64,000 nucleotides of DNA from an uncultured Campylobacterales bacterium (GTDB lineage Bacteria; Campylobacterota; Campylobacteria; Campylobacterales; Arcobacteraceae): NCBI GenBank assembly GCA_947494995.1, contig CANLWY010000002.1, forward strand, positions 186,001 through 250,000, in the 5' to 3' direction. Both the position numbers and the translations under genes were made by a program. Shown here in pieces: positions 36,241 to 46,366 of this stretch. The notes below the pieces were generated by a model. It was given only the letters and a program-made list of their open reading frames with translations, made no database searches and was not told where the DNA came from. The first letter of the stretch is position 1, and the number at the start of each line of letters is the position of its first letter.

Positions 36241-37518
36241 ATGTCCAAACTTTTGTTCATATGCATCAATTACATCTTCTAAGTTTTTAATCTTTTCTCT
36301 ATACTCATCAATATAGCCTTGAAAAGTTTTTATTCCCTCTTGAGCTTTTTCATATTTTTCGTTTACTATATCACTTCTTTTTTTGATTTTTTGATACTCT
36401 TCAACAGCAAGAACAGCTGTTTTATGAAGTTTAGATATTCTTTCTTGATAACTCATTTGAAGATCATCATTTTTATTTAAAGCCTCTTTTAAACTATTTT
36501 CTAAAGTGAGAATTCTTCCTCTATCGTCTGAATGTTTTACTCTTAAGTTTTTTATTTGCTCATTTAATTCATGAATAAATTTTGCGACTTGTTGATCTTT
36601 TTGCATTTTTGCATAATGAACAGCATCATCAAACTCTTCTTTTAACTGTTTTTCATGTTTTACTTGTTGAGACTTTTGATGCATTATATATTTTTTTAAT
36701 TTGTGCTTTTCTGTTTCATCTTCTGTAACTAAAAATCTACTAGCAACATATTTTTCAATATTCCCATCTTCATCTAAAATAGGAAATACAGTAGATTTTA
36801 CATAATAAGCTGCTCCATCTTTTGAAAGGTTTTTTAATTTACCTTTCCAAAGCTTTTTATTTTGTATAGTTTCCCACATTTCTGCATATATTTTTGGTGA
36901 AACATCAGGATGTCTTACGATATTATGATTTTGGCCAATAAGTTCTTCTCTTTTATATCCTGAAACTTCACAAAAAATATCGTTTGCATATGTTATGATA
37001 CCTTTTAAATCAGTCTCACTTACTAGATTTTCTTTATCTATAATTTCTTTATAGATACCAAGTTCATTCTGCTGCTTATTTATTAATTTTAAATTAAATC
37101 GATGAGTAAGTATTTTATTCAAAATTTTTAATGTAGAGTTTAATTGCATAGGTTTTATTATGTAATCTGTTACATTCAATTTTATTGCTTTTATTAGCTG
37201 ATTTATATCATTAAATGCTGTAACAATTAATATTGGCAATTCAAAGTCTTGTGTTCTTACTTCTGCCATAAACTGAATACCATCCATATTTGGCATGTTT
37301 ATATCAGTTAATACAATGTCTATTTCATTCTTATGTGTATTATAAAGTTCTAAACCTATTTTCCCATCTTCTGCGGTATAAACTTTTTTGAATAATTTTT
37401 CAAAGATCGATAAAGTTTCACTTCTGATAACTTCATCATCCTCAAGATATAATAGTGTTGCTTGTTTTAGAATACTGCTAGAAAAAGTATCCTCGTTAGT
37501 TTGATTCAATGTATCCAT
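36229..37518 (-). CDS. Response regulator with PAS domain and long coiled coil
   Basis: A 429-residue cytosolic protein. The receiver (about 15-130) has LYLEDDEV, phosphoacceptor in VLTDINMPNMDG and IIKPMQ. An Aer-type PAS (about 155-270) has YANDIFCEVSGYKREELIG and NHNIVRHPDV, nearly the same as in the kinase at 23727. Residues 280-425 are a long coiled coil (heptad-like K/E/L/Q). No enzymatic or DNA-binding output domain is visible, so it probably acts by protein contact. It overlaps the next small gene by 23 bases. Confidence 0.85.
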   Translation of the reverse strand: MDTLNQTNEDTFSSSILKQATLLYLEDDEVIRSETLSIFEKLFKKVYTAEDGKIGLELYNTHKNEIDIVLTDINMPNMDGIQFMAEVRTQDFELPILIVTAFNDINQLIKAIKLNVTDYIIKPMQLNSTLKILNKILTHRFNLKLINKQQNELGIYKEIIDKENLVSETDLKGIITYANDIFCEVSGYKREELIGQNHNIVRHPDVSPKIYAEMWETIQNKKLWKGKLKNLSKDGAAYYVKSTVFPILDEDGNIEKYVASRFLVTEDETEKHKLKKYIMHQKSQQVKHEKQLKEEFDDAVHYAKMQKDQQVAKFIHELNEQIKNLRVKHSDDRGRILTLENSLKEALNKNDDLQMSYQERISKLHKTAVLAVEEYQKIKKRSDIVNEKYEKAQEGIKTFQGYIDEYREKIKNLEDVIDAYEQKFGHISK

Positions 37519-37756
37519 ATTCTACTGCTAATTCATCAATTTTCTTTTGCAGTAAATCTATTCTCCAACCATGTCTATTTGCAAAATTCTCTATTTCTAC
37601 TTCCCTCTCTTCAGGCGTACTGAAAACGAAAATTCTTTTCAAAAATGGTTTTGGAACTTGAATTGCAATAAGCTGAAAATAGTTTTCCTTACAGTTCCTT
37701 GAGCAAAAAGCTTTACTCATAGCAATCTTTTTACCACAGTATGGACAGTGTGACAT
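37496..37756 (-). CDS. Small zinc-ribbon-like protein
   Basis: An 86-residue protein starting MSHCPYCGKKIAMSKAFCSR, with C4, C7, C18 and C22 in a C-x2-C-x10-C-x3-C pattern that would bind zinc. The rest is helical and ends in a charged tail. I do not recognise the family. It lies in a minus-strand run with a 64-residue gene (3 bases upstream) and overlaps the response regulator gene downstream, so the three are co-transcribed and may work together. Confidence 0.65.
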   Translation of the reverse strand: MSHCPYCGKKIAMSKAFCSRNCKENYFQLIAIQVPKPFLKRIFVFSTPEEREVEIENFANRHGWRIDLLQKKIDELAVEYGYIESN

Positions 37757-37759
37757 TAT

Positions 37760-37954
37760 TTATTTCCCCTCTTTTGGTATTAGTTTATAAAATTTTGCAT
37801 TTGTAATATCTTGTAGAAATTTAGGGTCTACTTCATGAAGTGCGATTATTTCTATCTCAACATCACCCATCATCCAGCCTTTTCCTGTATCAATAACCTC
37901 TTGGTTGTCAAACTTTTCTATTAGCTCTTCTTTTGATACAATGATTTCTTCCAT
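37760..37954 (-). CDS. Small hypothetical protein
   Basis: A 64-residue acidic cytosolic protein (EEIIVSKEELIEKFDNQEVI, then GWMMGDVEIEIIALHE). No cysteines and no membrane segment. Its stop is 3 bases before the zinc-ribbon gene start. I do not recognise a family; the frame, spacing and codon use support it as real. Confidence 0.55.
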   Translation of the reverse strand: MEEIIVSKEELIEKFDNQEVIDTGKGWMMGDVEIEIIALHEVDPKFLQDITNAKFYKLIPKEGK

Positions 37955-37990
37955 ATCTCTTCTTAATAAGATATTCTAATAAACAAAGTA

Positions 37991-38692
37991 CTATTTTTGT
38001 ACTTCGTCTATTATATAACCTTTATTTGAATGATTTCTGATAATTTCATAATAAGTTTTTTGTCTAACTTTATTTACAATATTCCTCATTGTATAGATTG
38101 ACATGTTTTTGCCTTTCCATACAACATTTTTAATCATATCATAATCAACAATTTCACCTTTTTTAGAAATCAATAATTTTAAGAAGCCTTTTTCTAATCT
38201 TGTAAAGTCAATTAAACTTCCACCAGATTTAAAGAACTGATCTCTATATTCGTCAAAATAGATTCCATTTTGGAACTCTATCTTATCTCCTCTTTTTGTT
38301 TGATTAAGACACATGATAACTGCAAGTTTTATATCTTTTGACCTTAAAGGTTTTGTTAAGAACGTATATGCACTAGTGTTAATAGCTGTTACTATATCCT
38401 CATTGTTATCTTTATCTGAAATAATGATTTTAGGTAGTGTTGGAGCAGCAGCTGAGATATTTGTACAAACATCATCAAAATCTTTTGCATCAACATCAGT
38501 ATCAATAATCACCATGTCATAGTTGTTTTCATTTATTAAAGATACTGCTTCATCAGAACTTCTAACTAAAGTTAATTCTTTGAAGTAATCATCAAACTCA
38601 TTTTCTATTGTACTTTTAACTGCATTATCATTACTAACAAATAGTAATTTTGCATTATAAAGTTTTCTAATGTTTTTTAATGTTTTAAGCAT
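37991..38692 (-). CDS. OmpR-type response regulator with atypical receiver
   Basis: A 233-residue protein. The receiver fold is clear (KLLFVSNDNAVKSTIENEF, MVIIDTDVD, FLTKPLRSKDI), with the switch Lys kept, but the acidic pair that binds magnesium is reduced: FVSNDN replaces the usual VEDD/VDD. The winged helix at about 150-233 has LIDFTRLEKGFLKLLI and SIYTMRNIVNKVRQK, ending NKGYIID. Phosphorylation may be weak or absent. It has its own upstream region divergent from nothing (polA is on the same strand upstream). No adjacent kinase. Confidence 0.82.
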   Translation of the reverse strand: MLKTLKNIRKLYNAKLLFVSNDNAVKSTIENEFDDYFKELTLVRSSDEAVSLINENNYDMVIIDTDVDAKDFDDVCTNISAAAPTLPKIIISDKDNNEDIVTAINTSAYTFLTKPLRSKDIKLAVIMCLNQTKRGDKIEFQNGIYFDEYRDQFFKSGGSLIDFTRLEKGFLKLLISKKGEIVDYDMIKNVVWKGKNMSIYTMRNIVNKVRQKTYYEIIRNHSNKGYIIDEVQK

Positions 38693-38796
38693 GGTACACT
38701 CTTTATATTAATTATTTATAAAAAGTATTTTAACCAAATAAAATGAAAATGTCAAAATAAAATTATTAAAAAATAAAAAATTTATACATATGCTCT

Positions 38797-41499
38797 TTAT
38801 TTCAGCACTTGCCAACTAAGACCAACACTTTTTGACACTCTTAAAGGTACATTAAGTTTATAGATATCTTCCATAATTTCAACTATATTTTTAGTTATTT
38901 TATCAATTTCTGATTCTTTTATCTCAAATATTAATTCATCATGAATTTGAAGTAACATCTTTATATCATTATTATTTTGATATTCTTTAAATATCTTAAT
39001 CATTGATAATTTAATTAAATCAGCTGCAGTTCCTTGAAAAAGTGTATTAACAGACTCTCTTAAAAAGGCTGCTTTCATCATAGCATTTGCTGAATCAAAA
39101 TCAAAAAGTCTTCTTCTTTTTATCAGTGTTTCAACATATCCATCAGTTAAAGCTTTCTCTTCTATAGATTTTAGATAATCTTTTACACTAACAAAATTTT
39201 CAAAATAAGCATCAATATATTTTTTAGCTTCTTTTGCTGGTATTCCCAAAGTATCTCCTAATTTTCTACTTCCCATACCATATAGAAGTCCAAAGTTTAT
39301 TGATTTTGCAATTGATCTTTTTGAATCAGCTTCTTCTTCACCAAATATTTTTACAGCTGTTTGTCTATGGATATCTTTGTTTTCCTTAAAAGCTTCAACT
39401 AAAGCTTTATCTTGAGAAAAGTGTGCTAATAGTCTTAACTCTATTTGTGAATAATCAATACCTACTAACTTATAACCCTCTCTTGGAATAAAAGCTGCTC
39501 TAATTTGAGCTCCTGCAGAACTTCTTACTGGAATATTTTGTAAGTTAGGATTTTTTGAACTTAATCTTCCTGTTGCAGTTCCTGTTTGTAAAAATGATGT
39601 ATAAATTCTGTTATCTTCTTCTTTTAATCCTAAATCAAGTAAAGGCTCAATATATGTAGATTGTAGTTTAAATGCTTCTCTATATTGAAGAAGTAAAGGA
39701 ATTATTTCATGAGAATCTTTTAATTTTTGTAAAACAACCTCATTTGTACTATATCCACTCTTTGTCTTTTTTGATGGAGGTAGTTTTAAGGTCTCAAAAA
39801 GTATAGAACCTAATTGTTTAGGAGAATTAATATTAAATTCAACTCCTGATTGTTCATATATCTTAGATGTTAATTCTTGTATATGTATAGAGTTTGTTTC
39901 TTTTAACTCTTTTAATCTATTTACATCTACTTTGATTCCATTTTTTTCCATATTTGCTAAGACATATATAAAGTCAAACTCTATATCATGTGCAATCTGT
40001 ACTAAATGTTCACACTCTTTTTCTTTAAATTCTTCTAATAGTGCATAATATATTTTTAATGTATAAAGTGCATCTTCAGCAGCATAATTACAAGCTTCAT
40101 TGATATCTACATTAGAAAAGTTTTCACCTTTTTTTACTACATCTTTAAAAGCAATCATTTTATGATCAAAATATTTATCTGCTAAGGCATCCAAACCTAT
40201 TTTTGAACTTGAGTCTAAAAGCCAAGCTAATATCATCGTATCGGCATATAGTTTTAATTCAAAATCTAAAGAGTTTTTTATTATTGAGAAGTCATACTTA
40301 AAGTTTTGTAAAACCAACTTTTTATCATTTAAAATAGTTATAGCTTTTCTTGCCACTTCAATATTTATTTGTTCAGGAGCACCTAAATAAAAATGACCTA
40401 TTGGTACATAATAGGCTTTGTTTTTTTCAAAACTAAATGAAAAACCAACTAAAGAGGCGTTTTTTACATCTAGGTCTGTTGTTTCTGTATCAAAGGCAAC
40501 TATTGTATCATTTGGAATTGAGTTAACTAAAGAAAGAAGTTCTTTCTCATCATTAAGGAGAGTATATTCTACTTTTTCTTCTTCTTTTGCCGTTTTCTCA
40601 GGAATTTTTGTTTTGTAGTTTAAACCCTCTTTGTTTACTCTATCAACAATTCTATTTAAATCATAATCTAAAAGAGTGTCTGCAATTTTTAAAATAGGAT
40701 TTTCTTGTGGTAAAATATAAGTAGCAATATCTGCCATACAGTGGCACTCAAGGTTAAGTGTTACAAGCTGTTTAGAGATATAAGCCATTTCCTTACCTTC
40801 TGTAAGAAGTTTTTGCCATCGTGGTTTTTCTATATTTTCTAGGTTTTCATAAATTCCTTCCAAAGATCCATACTGTTTAATTAAAGCTTCTGCAGTTTTT
40901 GCTCCAACTCCTTTTACACCTGGAACGTTATCTGCACTATCACCTAAAAGAGACTGATAATCTGTAAACTGTATTGGTGTAACACCAAATTTTTCAAAAC
41001 ATTTCTCTTCATTTACAATTGACTTTTTAATTGGATCAAAAAGATATACTCCTTTTTCGTCATCAATTAATTGATAAAGGTCTTTATCATGAGAAACAAT
41101 TCTAACTTCTAAATCCTTTTGTTTAGCATCATGGGCGATTGAAGCAATAATATCATCTGCTTCATAACCTGTTAACATAGCTGTTTGAAAACCCATTTTC
41201 TCTATCCATTCAATCGCAACAGGAAGTTGTTTTAATAAATCCTCAGGAACATCAGGTCTATGAGACTTATATTCATTATAAATTTCACTTCTAAAAGTGT
41301 CACCCTTTGCATCTAATGCAAAAACTATATAATCTGTTTGAAAATCTTTACCAATATTTGAAACAAAATTCATAAAACCTGTTAAAAGTCCTGTTGGGAA
41401 ACCTGCATTTTCTCCTGATTTTGCTTTTAAAGGAGGAAGTGCATAATATGCTCTAAATAAAAATCCAAATGTGTCTATTACTGTAATAGTTTTTTTCAT
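38797..41499 (-). CDS. polA: DNA polymerase I
   Basis: A 900-residue protein with three domains: 5'-3' exonuclease (about 1-290: ALDAKGDTFRSEIYNEYKSH, GDSADNVPGVKGVGAKTA), 3'-5' exonuclease (about 315-480, with VAFDTETTDLD keeping the metal-binding Asp and Glu, so proofreading is expected), and polymerase (about 500-900: DYSQIELR, RSIAKSINFGLLYGMG, QIHDELIFE). It fills gaps and removes RNA primers. Length and all motifs are normal. Confidence 0.97.
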   Translation of the reverse strand: MKKTITVIDTFGFLFRAYYALPPLKAKSGENAGFPTGLLTGFMNFVSNIGKDFQTDYIVFALDAKGDTFRSEIYNEYKSHRPDVPEDLLKQLPVAIEWIEKMGFQTAMLTGYEADDIIASIAHDAKQKDLEVRIVSHDKDLYQLIDDEKGVYLFDPIKKSIVNEEKCFEKFGVTPIQFTDYQSLLGDSADNVPGVKGVGAKTAEALIKQYGSLEGIYENLENIEKPRWQKLLTEGKEMAYISKQLVTLNLECHCMADIATYILPQENPILKIADTLLDYDLNRIVDRVNKEGLNYKTKIPEKTAKEEEKVEYTLLNDEKELLSLVNSIPNDTIVAFDTETTDLDVKNASLVGFSFSFEKNKAYYVPIGHFYLGAPEQINIEVARKAITILNDKKLVLQNFKYDFSIIKNSLDFELKLYADTMILAWLLDSSSKIGLDALADKYFDHKMIAFKDVVKKGENFSNVDINEACNYAAEDALYTLKIYYALLEEFKEKECEHLVQIAHDIEFDFIYVLANMEKNGIKVDVNRLKELKETNSIHIQELTSKIYEQSGVEFNINSPKQLGSILFETLKLPPSKKTKSGYSTNEVVLQKLKDSHEIIPLLLQYREAFKLQSTYIEPLLDLGLKEEDNRIYTSFLQTGTATGRLSSKNPNLQNIPVRSSAGAQIRAAFIPREGYKLVGIDYSQIELRLLAHFSQDKALVEAFKENKDIHRQTAVKIFGEEEADSKRSIAKSINFGLLYGMGSRKLGDTLGIPAKEAKKYIDAYFENFVSVKDYLKSIEEKALTDGYVETLIKRRRLFDFDSANAMMKAAFLRESVNTLFQGTAADLIKLSMIKIFKEYQNNNDIKMLLQIHDELIFEIKESEIDKITKNIVEIMEDIYKLNVPLRVSKSVGLSWQVLK

Positions 41500-41582
41500 A
41501 ATAATAAATCTTTCATATATTAAATTGCTCTTGTTTAAAGATTTTATATTATAATAATATCACTTAAAAATAAGGTTTTATA

Positions 41583-43088
41583 TTGTCTTTAGAAGATATT
41601 GAAAAATTAAAAAGAAATAATCACGAACTACAAGAAATAATTAATAACTCTTGGGATGGGATTGGAATTATTGATAAATCAACAAAATTCATCTACGTAA
41701 ACAATGCTTTTATGCCTATTTTAGGCTTTTCAAAAGAGGAATTGATTGAAAAAAACTTTATATCTTTAATGGAAGAGAGATTTAAAAGAAACTTTTTAGA
41801 ACTACTTATTGTAAAAGATAAAGATAAAAAATACAAAGCTGAAATAGATATTGTTTGTATTAGAAAAGATGAAAAAAAAGTATATTTAAAAATTACAATT
41901 TCTTCTATGCTAAATAAAAATCTTTTTGTAATAAATACAAAAGATATTACAGCCCAAGTATCTGATGATGAGATTTTAAATGATTATGTAATTTCTATGC
42001 ATACAGACCTTCATGGTCACATTACGAAAGTAAGTTCAGCATTTTTAAAACTTTCAGCATATAAACAAAGTGATATTATAGGGAAAAACTTTTCCTCTTT
42101 AGCCCACAAAGATACAGACCCAATCATATATAAAAATATAAGCAAGTCTTTAGAAAATCTTCAAGAATGGAGTGGAAAAGTAAAAAACATTAAAAAAGAT
42201 GGTTCTGCTTTTTGGATAAATATGAAAATAAAGCCAATGTTTAATAAATATGGAGATGTTACAGGATATACATCTTTGATGTTTGATATTACAAATGAAA
42301 TTAATTTAAATGATGAATCTTCAATGCTGTTAAATCAGATAAATACTGCAAAAGAGGAAATTGAAGAGAAAGATAATTTATTAGTTCAGCAGTCAAAGCT
42401 TGCAATTATGACAGAAACTCTTCAAAAGCTTTCTCATGAATGGAGACAACCCTTAAATCTAATATCAATACAAGCTCAAAAACTTGAACTTGATTATTCA
42501 ATGGATAATAATCCAACTGTTGATGAAACAATTTCAACTTTAGAAAAAATAAAAAAAGAAGCCAAAGAGCTATCAAATACTATTGAAAGTTTCCAAGGTT
42601 TTTTAGATCCTAAAAAGAAAAAAGCTTTTACTACTCCTAAAAATATTGTTGATAAATCTTTAGAGATATTTAAGAAAGAGTTAGACTCTACTAATATTGA
42701 CATTGTTAAAGATATAGAAGAAAACTTTGAATTTATATCTTATGAAAATGAGATATCAACCGTTTTAATTAATACTTTAAGAAATTCAAAAGAAGCAATT
42801 ATTAGAAACTCTATAGAAAATGCAGTTATTAAAATAACACAATATCATGTTGATGATAAGTTAATTTTCGAAATAAGTGATAATGGTAAGGGAATTGAAG
42901 AAGAAATAATTCATAAAATATTCGAACCTTATTTCTCAACAAAAGAACAAAAACATGGAGTTGGACTAGGCTTATATACAAGCAAGATAATTGTTTCTAT
43001 TCAACTTCAAGGAGTAATAACAGCACAAAACAATAATACAGGTGCAACAATAAAAATTTCAATACCAATAGAAAAAGAGGATAAATAA
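41583..43088 (+). CDS. Histidine kinase with two PAS domains (cytosolic)
   Basis: A 501-residue kinase starting at TTG 41583 with AAGG about 9 bases upstream. PAS1 (about 10-125) begins ELQEIINNSWDGIGIIDKST; PAS2 (about 130-240) has SMHTDLHGHITKVSSAFLKL. The phosphoacceptor helix reads LSHEWRQPLNLIS, a variant of the HQWRQP motif, and the HATPase has the G-boxes DNGKGIEEE and GVGLGLYTSK. No membrane segments. No regulator gene is adjacent (kdsB follows after 2 bases), so its partner is elsewhere. Confidence 0.9.
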   Translation: MSLEDIEKLKRNNHELQEIINNSWDGIGIIDKSTKFIYVNNAFMPILGFSKEELIEKNFISLMEERFKRNFLELLIVKDKDKKYKAEIDIVCIRKDEKKVYLKITISSMLNKNLFVINTKDITAQVSDDEILNDYVISMHTDLHGHITKVSSAFLKLSAYKQSDIIGKNFSSLAHKDTDPIIYKNISKSLENLQEWSGKVKNIKKDGSAFWINMKIKPMFNKYGDVTGYTSLMFDITNEINLNDESSMLLNQINTAKEEIEEKDNLLVQQSKLAIMTETLQKLSHEWRQPLNLISIQAQKLELDYSMDNNPTVDETISTLEKIKKEAKELSNTIESFQGFLDPKKKKAFTTPKNIVDKSLEIFKKELDSTNIDIVKDIEENFEFISYENEISTVLINTLRNSKEAIIRNSIENAVIKITQYHVDDKLIFEISDNGKGIEEEIIHKIFEPYFSTKEQKHGVGLGLYTSKIIVSIQLQGVITAQNNNTGATIKISIPIEKEDK

Positions 43089-43090
43089 TA

Positions 43091-43816
43091 ATGATAATAA
43101 TACCAGCAAGACTAAACTCTAGTAGATTTGCAAATAAAATATTAGTTGATATTTTAGGTTTACCAATGGTAATTAAAACAGCAAAACAAGTTAGTTCTTT
43201 AGATAAAGTTGTAATTGCTACTGATTCTAAAGAAGTTATTACTTTAGCAAACAGTCATGGATTTGAAGCAGTTATGACTTCAAGTGAACATCAAAGTGGA
43301 ACAGATAGAATTAATGAGGCTGTAAATCTTCTAAATCTTCCAGAAAATGAAATAATAATAAATGTTCAGGGAGATGAACCTTTCATTGAGCCAGAAGTTA
43401 TTAAAGCAATAATTAATAGAGTAGAAAAGATAAGAGATGAAAAAGAAGATATTATGATTACTTCTTGCTATAAAGAGATTAGTTCTGAACTTGCTGATGA
43501 TCCCAATCATGTAAAAGTAATTCTTGATGAGCACTCAAATGCTATTTATTTTTCAAGAGCTAAAGTTCCTTATCATAGGGATCATTATGATAGTTCTTCA
43601 TATAATGGACATTTAGGTATTTATGGTTTTACAAAAAAATCTTTAAATGAATTTTGCTCTTTAAATCCATCAAAATTAGAACAAATTGAAAAACTTGAAC
43701 AATTAAGAGCTATAGATAATGGTGCAAAAATTGCAATGGTTAAAGTTCATTCAAACTCATTTGGTATTGATACAGAAGAAGATTTAAAAAATGCATTAAG
43801 AATTTTTAGTGAATAA
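43091..43816 (+). CDS. kdsB: 3-deoxy-manno-octulosonate cytidylyltransferase
   Basis: A 241-residue CMP-Kdo synthetase: IIPARLNSSRFANKIL at the N-terminus, VIATDSKEV, INVQGDEPFIEPE with metal-binding residues, and HLGIYGFTKKSL. It activates Kdo for lipopolysaccharide or lipooligosaccharide core synthesis. The neighbour lptB serves LPS transport, though on the other strand. The ribosome site AAAGAGG lies within the end of the kinase gene. Confidence 0.96.
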   Translation: MIIIPARLNSSRFANKILVDILGLPMVIKTAKQVSSLDKVVIATDSKEVITLANSHGFEAVMTSSEHQSGTDRINEAVNLLNLPENEIIINVQGDEPFIEPEVIKAIINRVEKIRDEKEDIMITSCYKEISSELADDPNHVKVILDEHSNAIYFSRAKVPYHRDHYDSSSYNGHLGIYGFTKKSLNEFCSLNPSKLEQIEKLEQLRAIDNGAKIAMVKVHSNSFGIDTEEDLKNALRIFSE

Positions 43817-43854
43817 TTTTATAACTTTATTCTACAATATAAAATTATTTTTGG

Positions 43855-43860
43855 TATAAT
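43855..43860 (+). promoter_or_regulatory. -10 box before the REC-GGDEF gene
   Basis: TATAAT preceded by TTTTTGG, with periodic AT-rich DNA upstream and no clear -35 box, the usual promoter form in this phylum. The gene start is 42 bases downstream. Confidence 0.5.
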
Positions 43861-43901
43861 AAATAGAAGAAATACAATTATAAAGGTTTATTTAATAAAT
43901 T

Positions 43902-45218
43902 ATGAATAAAGAAATTCTAAAGAATATTAATGTTTTATATGTAGAAGATGAACAAGATGTTAGAGAGTTTACAAGTAAAACTATCAGTACAATTGTTAAT
44001 AAAGTAATCGTTGCAGAAAATGGGAAAGAGGGATTAGAAAAATTTCAAGAGAATCCAGATATAAACCTTATATTAACTGATATTAACATGCCTAAAATGG
44101 GCGGACTAGAAATGTGTGCAGAAATTAGAAAAACAGATAAAGAAATACCAATTGTTATTACAAGTGCACATAGTGACCCAAATTTTCTTAAAAAAGCAAT
44201 TGATGTAAATGTAAGTGCTTATGCAATGAAACCTATAGACTTATATCACTTAATTGAGAGCATGATAAAAGCAGTAGAACCAATTTTCTTAAGAAAACAA
44301 CTAGAAAATATAAATATTAATCTTGAAAATAAAGTTGAAGAAGCTACAAGACAAACTAAATCTATCTTAGATGCTCAAGATAACATTGTATTCTTAACAA
44401 ATCTTGAACAAATAATCGAAGTAAATAAAAAATTCTTAGAGTTCTTTAATGTTCATTCATTGGATGATTTTTTAGAAAAAAAGATTTCAATCATTTCAAA
44501 ATTTGAAGAAGAAGGTGGTTTGTTTAACAAAAAGTCACTTGATAAGGGATATAACTGGTTATTGGAAATATTAGAACTAAATGAAGTAGATAGAGTTGTA
44601 AAAATGAAAACTCCTCAAGGAGAAGACAAAGTATTTACAGTAAATGTAGATGATTACGAAAACAAAGGTGAGCATTATGTGGTATCTTTTACTGATATTA
44701 CTGAACTTAAAGAAAAATCAAATCTTTTAGAGTATCAAGCAACACATGATCATTTAACAGGCCTTTTTAATAGACAAAAATTCAATGAAATTTTTATAAA
44801 AGAGATTAAACGTGATAAAAGATATGACAATGCTTTATCTGTAATTATTTTTGATATTGATAACTTTAAAGACTTTAATGATAACTTTGGACATGCTACA
44901 GGGGATGAAGTATTAAAAGCTCTTGCTGAAATTGTATTAAATAGTGTAAGAGAACATGATACTATTGTAAGATGGGGAGGAGAAGAATTCTTAGTTTTAC
45001 TGCCTCAAACTGAACTTGAAGGCGCAAAATTAGTAGCTGAAAAAATTAGAGTAGCTATTGAAAAATATGAATCACCAAAAATTCCTAGTCAAATAACTGC
45101 AAGTTTTGGTGTTTCTAAACTTGAAAAAGAAGACGATGAAGTGTCTATTTTACAAAAAGTTGATAAAGCATTATATATTGCAAAAAGCAATGGGAAGAAT
45201 CAAGTAGTTTCTAATTAG
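43902..45218 (+). CDS. Response regulator with GGDEF domain (diguanylate cyclase)
   Basis: A 438-residue protein. The receiver (about 1-125) has [10 protein letters not shown], phosphoacceptor in [12 protein letters not shown] and [11 protein letters not shown] divergent PAS-like region (about 150-270) follows, with [20 protein letters not shown]. The GGDEF domain (about 280-438) has RWGGEEF and an upstream R-E-H-D inhibitory site, so it should make cyclic di-GMP with feedback control. It overlaps the convergent lptB gene by 4 bases at a perfect palindrome. Confidence 0.92.
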   Translation: MNKEILKNINVLYVEDEQDVREFTSKTISTIVNKVIVAENGKEGLEKFQENPDINLILTDINMPKMGGLEMCAEIRKTDKEIPIVITSAHSDPNFLKKAIDVNVSAYAMKPIDLYHLIESMIKAVEPIFLRKQLENININLENKVEEATRQTKSILDAQDNIVFLTNLEQIIEVNKKFLEFFNVHSLDDFLEKKISIISKFEEEGGLFNKKSLDKGYNWLLEILELNEVDRVVKMKTPQGEDKVFTVNVDDYENKGEHYVVSFTDITELKEKSNLLEYQATHDHLTGLFNRQKFNEIFIKEIKRDKRYDNALSVIIFDIDNFKDFNDNFGHATGDEVLKALAEIVLNSVREHDTIVRWGGEEFLVLLPQTELEGAKLVAEKIRVAIEKYESPKIPSQITASFGVSKLEKEDDEVSILQKVDKALYIAKSNGKNQVVSN

Positions 45219-45223
45219 AAACT
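45206..45223. repeat. 18-bp perfect palindrome at convergent stop codons
   Basis: AGTTTCTAATTAGAAACT is self-complementary over 18 bases and contains the stop codons of both the GGDEF gene and lptB, which overlap by 4 bases. It could act as a compact two-way transcript end, but no T tract follows. Confidence 0.5.
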
Positions 45224-45946
45224 AAAGCTTTCTCCTAAGTAGTGTTCTCTAACACTTCCATCACTTTTTATATCTTCAGCATTTCCTGAAGCTAATAAAG
45301 AACCACTTTTCATTACATATGCTCTATCACATATTTGTAGAGTCTCTCTAACATTGTGGTCTGTAATTAAAACTCCAATACCAATTTTTGTAAGTTCATG
45401 AATAATTTCTTGAATATCTTTAACAGCAATTGGGTCAACTCCAGCAAATGGTTCATCAAGAAGTAAAAATTTTGGTTTAGATACCAAGGCTCTTGCTATC
45501 TCTGTTCTTCTTCTTTCACCACCAGATAAAGAAACTCCTTTTCTTTGTCTAATTGGCTCGATATTAAATACCTCTAATAAATCTTCTACTCTTTTGTGTT
45601 GTTCTTTTTTATCTTTAGTTACAATTTGAGCTGCTAACATTAGGTTATCTTCTACAGAAAGGTCTTTAAAAATAGATGACTCTTGTGGTAAGTACCCTAT
45701 TCCTTTTAAAGCTCTTTGATGTAAAGGCAGTTTTGTTATATCATCTTCATCAAAAAATACATTTCCACTACTAGGACTTACAAGTCCACAAACTGTATAA
45801 AAAGTTGTAGTTTTACCAGCTCCGTTTGGTCCTAATAATCCAACAATTTCTCCAGAATTTACTTCTAATGAGATACCATGTAAAATCTCTGTTTTTTTAA
45901 TACTTTTTGTAATATTTTCAATTCTTAGTTTACTTTTATTATCCAT
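45215..45946 (-). CDS. lptB: LPS export ABC transporter ATP-binding protein
   Basis: A 243-residue ABC ATPase: Walker [12 protein letters not shown], signature [15 protein letters not shown], Walker [16 protein letters not shown] and the switch His in [10 protein letters not shown]. The LptB-type FAGVDP and short length set it apart from other ABC ATPases. It powers LPS extraction from the inner membrane with LptFG. It overlaps tsaE by 8 bases. Confidence 0.94.
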   Translation of the reverse strand: MDNKSKLRIENITKSIKKTEILHGISLEVNSGEIVGLLGPNGAGKTTTFYTVCGLVSPSSGNVFFDEDDITKLPLHQRALKGIGYLPQESSIFKDLSVEDNLMLAAQIVTKDKKEQHKRVEDLLEVFNIEPIRQRKGVSLSGGERRRTEIARALVSKPKFLLLDEPFAGVDPIAVKDIQEIIHELTKIGIGVLITDHNVRETLQICDRAYVMKSGSLLASGNAEDIKSDGSVREHYLGESFSF

Positions 45947-46358
45947 TTAAAATATATTGCCTTTTATCATCTTTTTTTTCTATTTCAAGAAGCATAACAT
46001 TAAATCCATATGATTTTAATAACCCTTCTAGTTTTTCATCACCCCACTCTACAAAATGGATACCTTCTTTTTCAAACTCTTCTAACATTCCTAATGCAAT
46101 AAACTCATCAAGTGATTTATTATATACATCATAGTGGAAAATATTGTTATTATAAACAGATTGTAATGAAAAAGTTGGAGATGTAACTAACTCTTTATCT
46201 CCAAGTGATTTTACAAAATTTTTCACAAAAGTTGTTTTACCACTTGCTAAATCACCTCTTAAAATTACTATACACTCATTGTCAAATTTTTTTAACTTCT
46301 TTTTTAATTCTTTTACTACAGTATCGACTTCTTCTAAGCCTATTAAAAATAATTTCAA
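45939..46358 (-). CDS. tsaE: tRNA threonylcarbamoyladenosine biosynthesis ATPase TsaE
   Basis: A 139-residue P-loop ATPase: Walker [15 protein letters not shown], the [11 protein letters not shown] switch region and FVEWGD near the C-terminus. It works with TsaB and TsaD to make t6A at position 37 of tRNAs reading ANN codons. Normal length. It is translationally coupled to lptB by an 8-base overlap, and trpD lies 8 bases upstream of it. Confidence 0.94.
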   Translation of the reverse strand: MKLFLIGLEEVDTVVKELKKKLKKFDNECIVILRGDLASGKTTFVKNFVKSLGDKELVTSPTFSLQSVYNNNIFHYDVYNKSLDEFIALGMLEEFEKEGIHFVEWGDEKLEGLLKSYGFNVMLLEIEKKDDKRQYILNG

Positions 46359-46366
46359 TAAAAATC

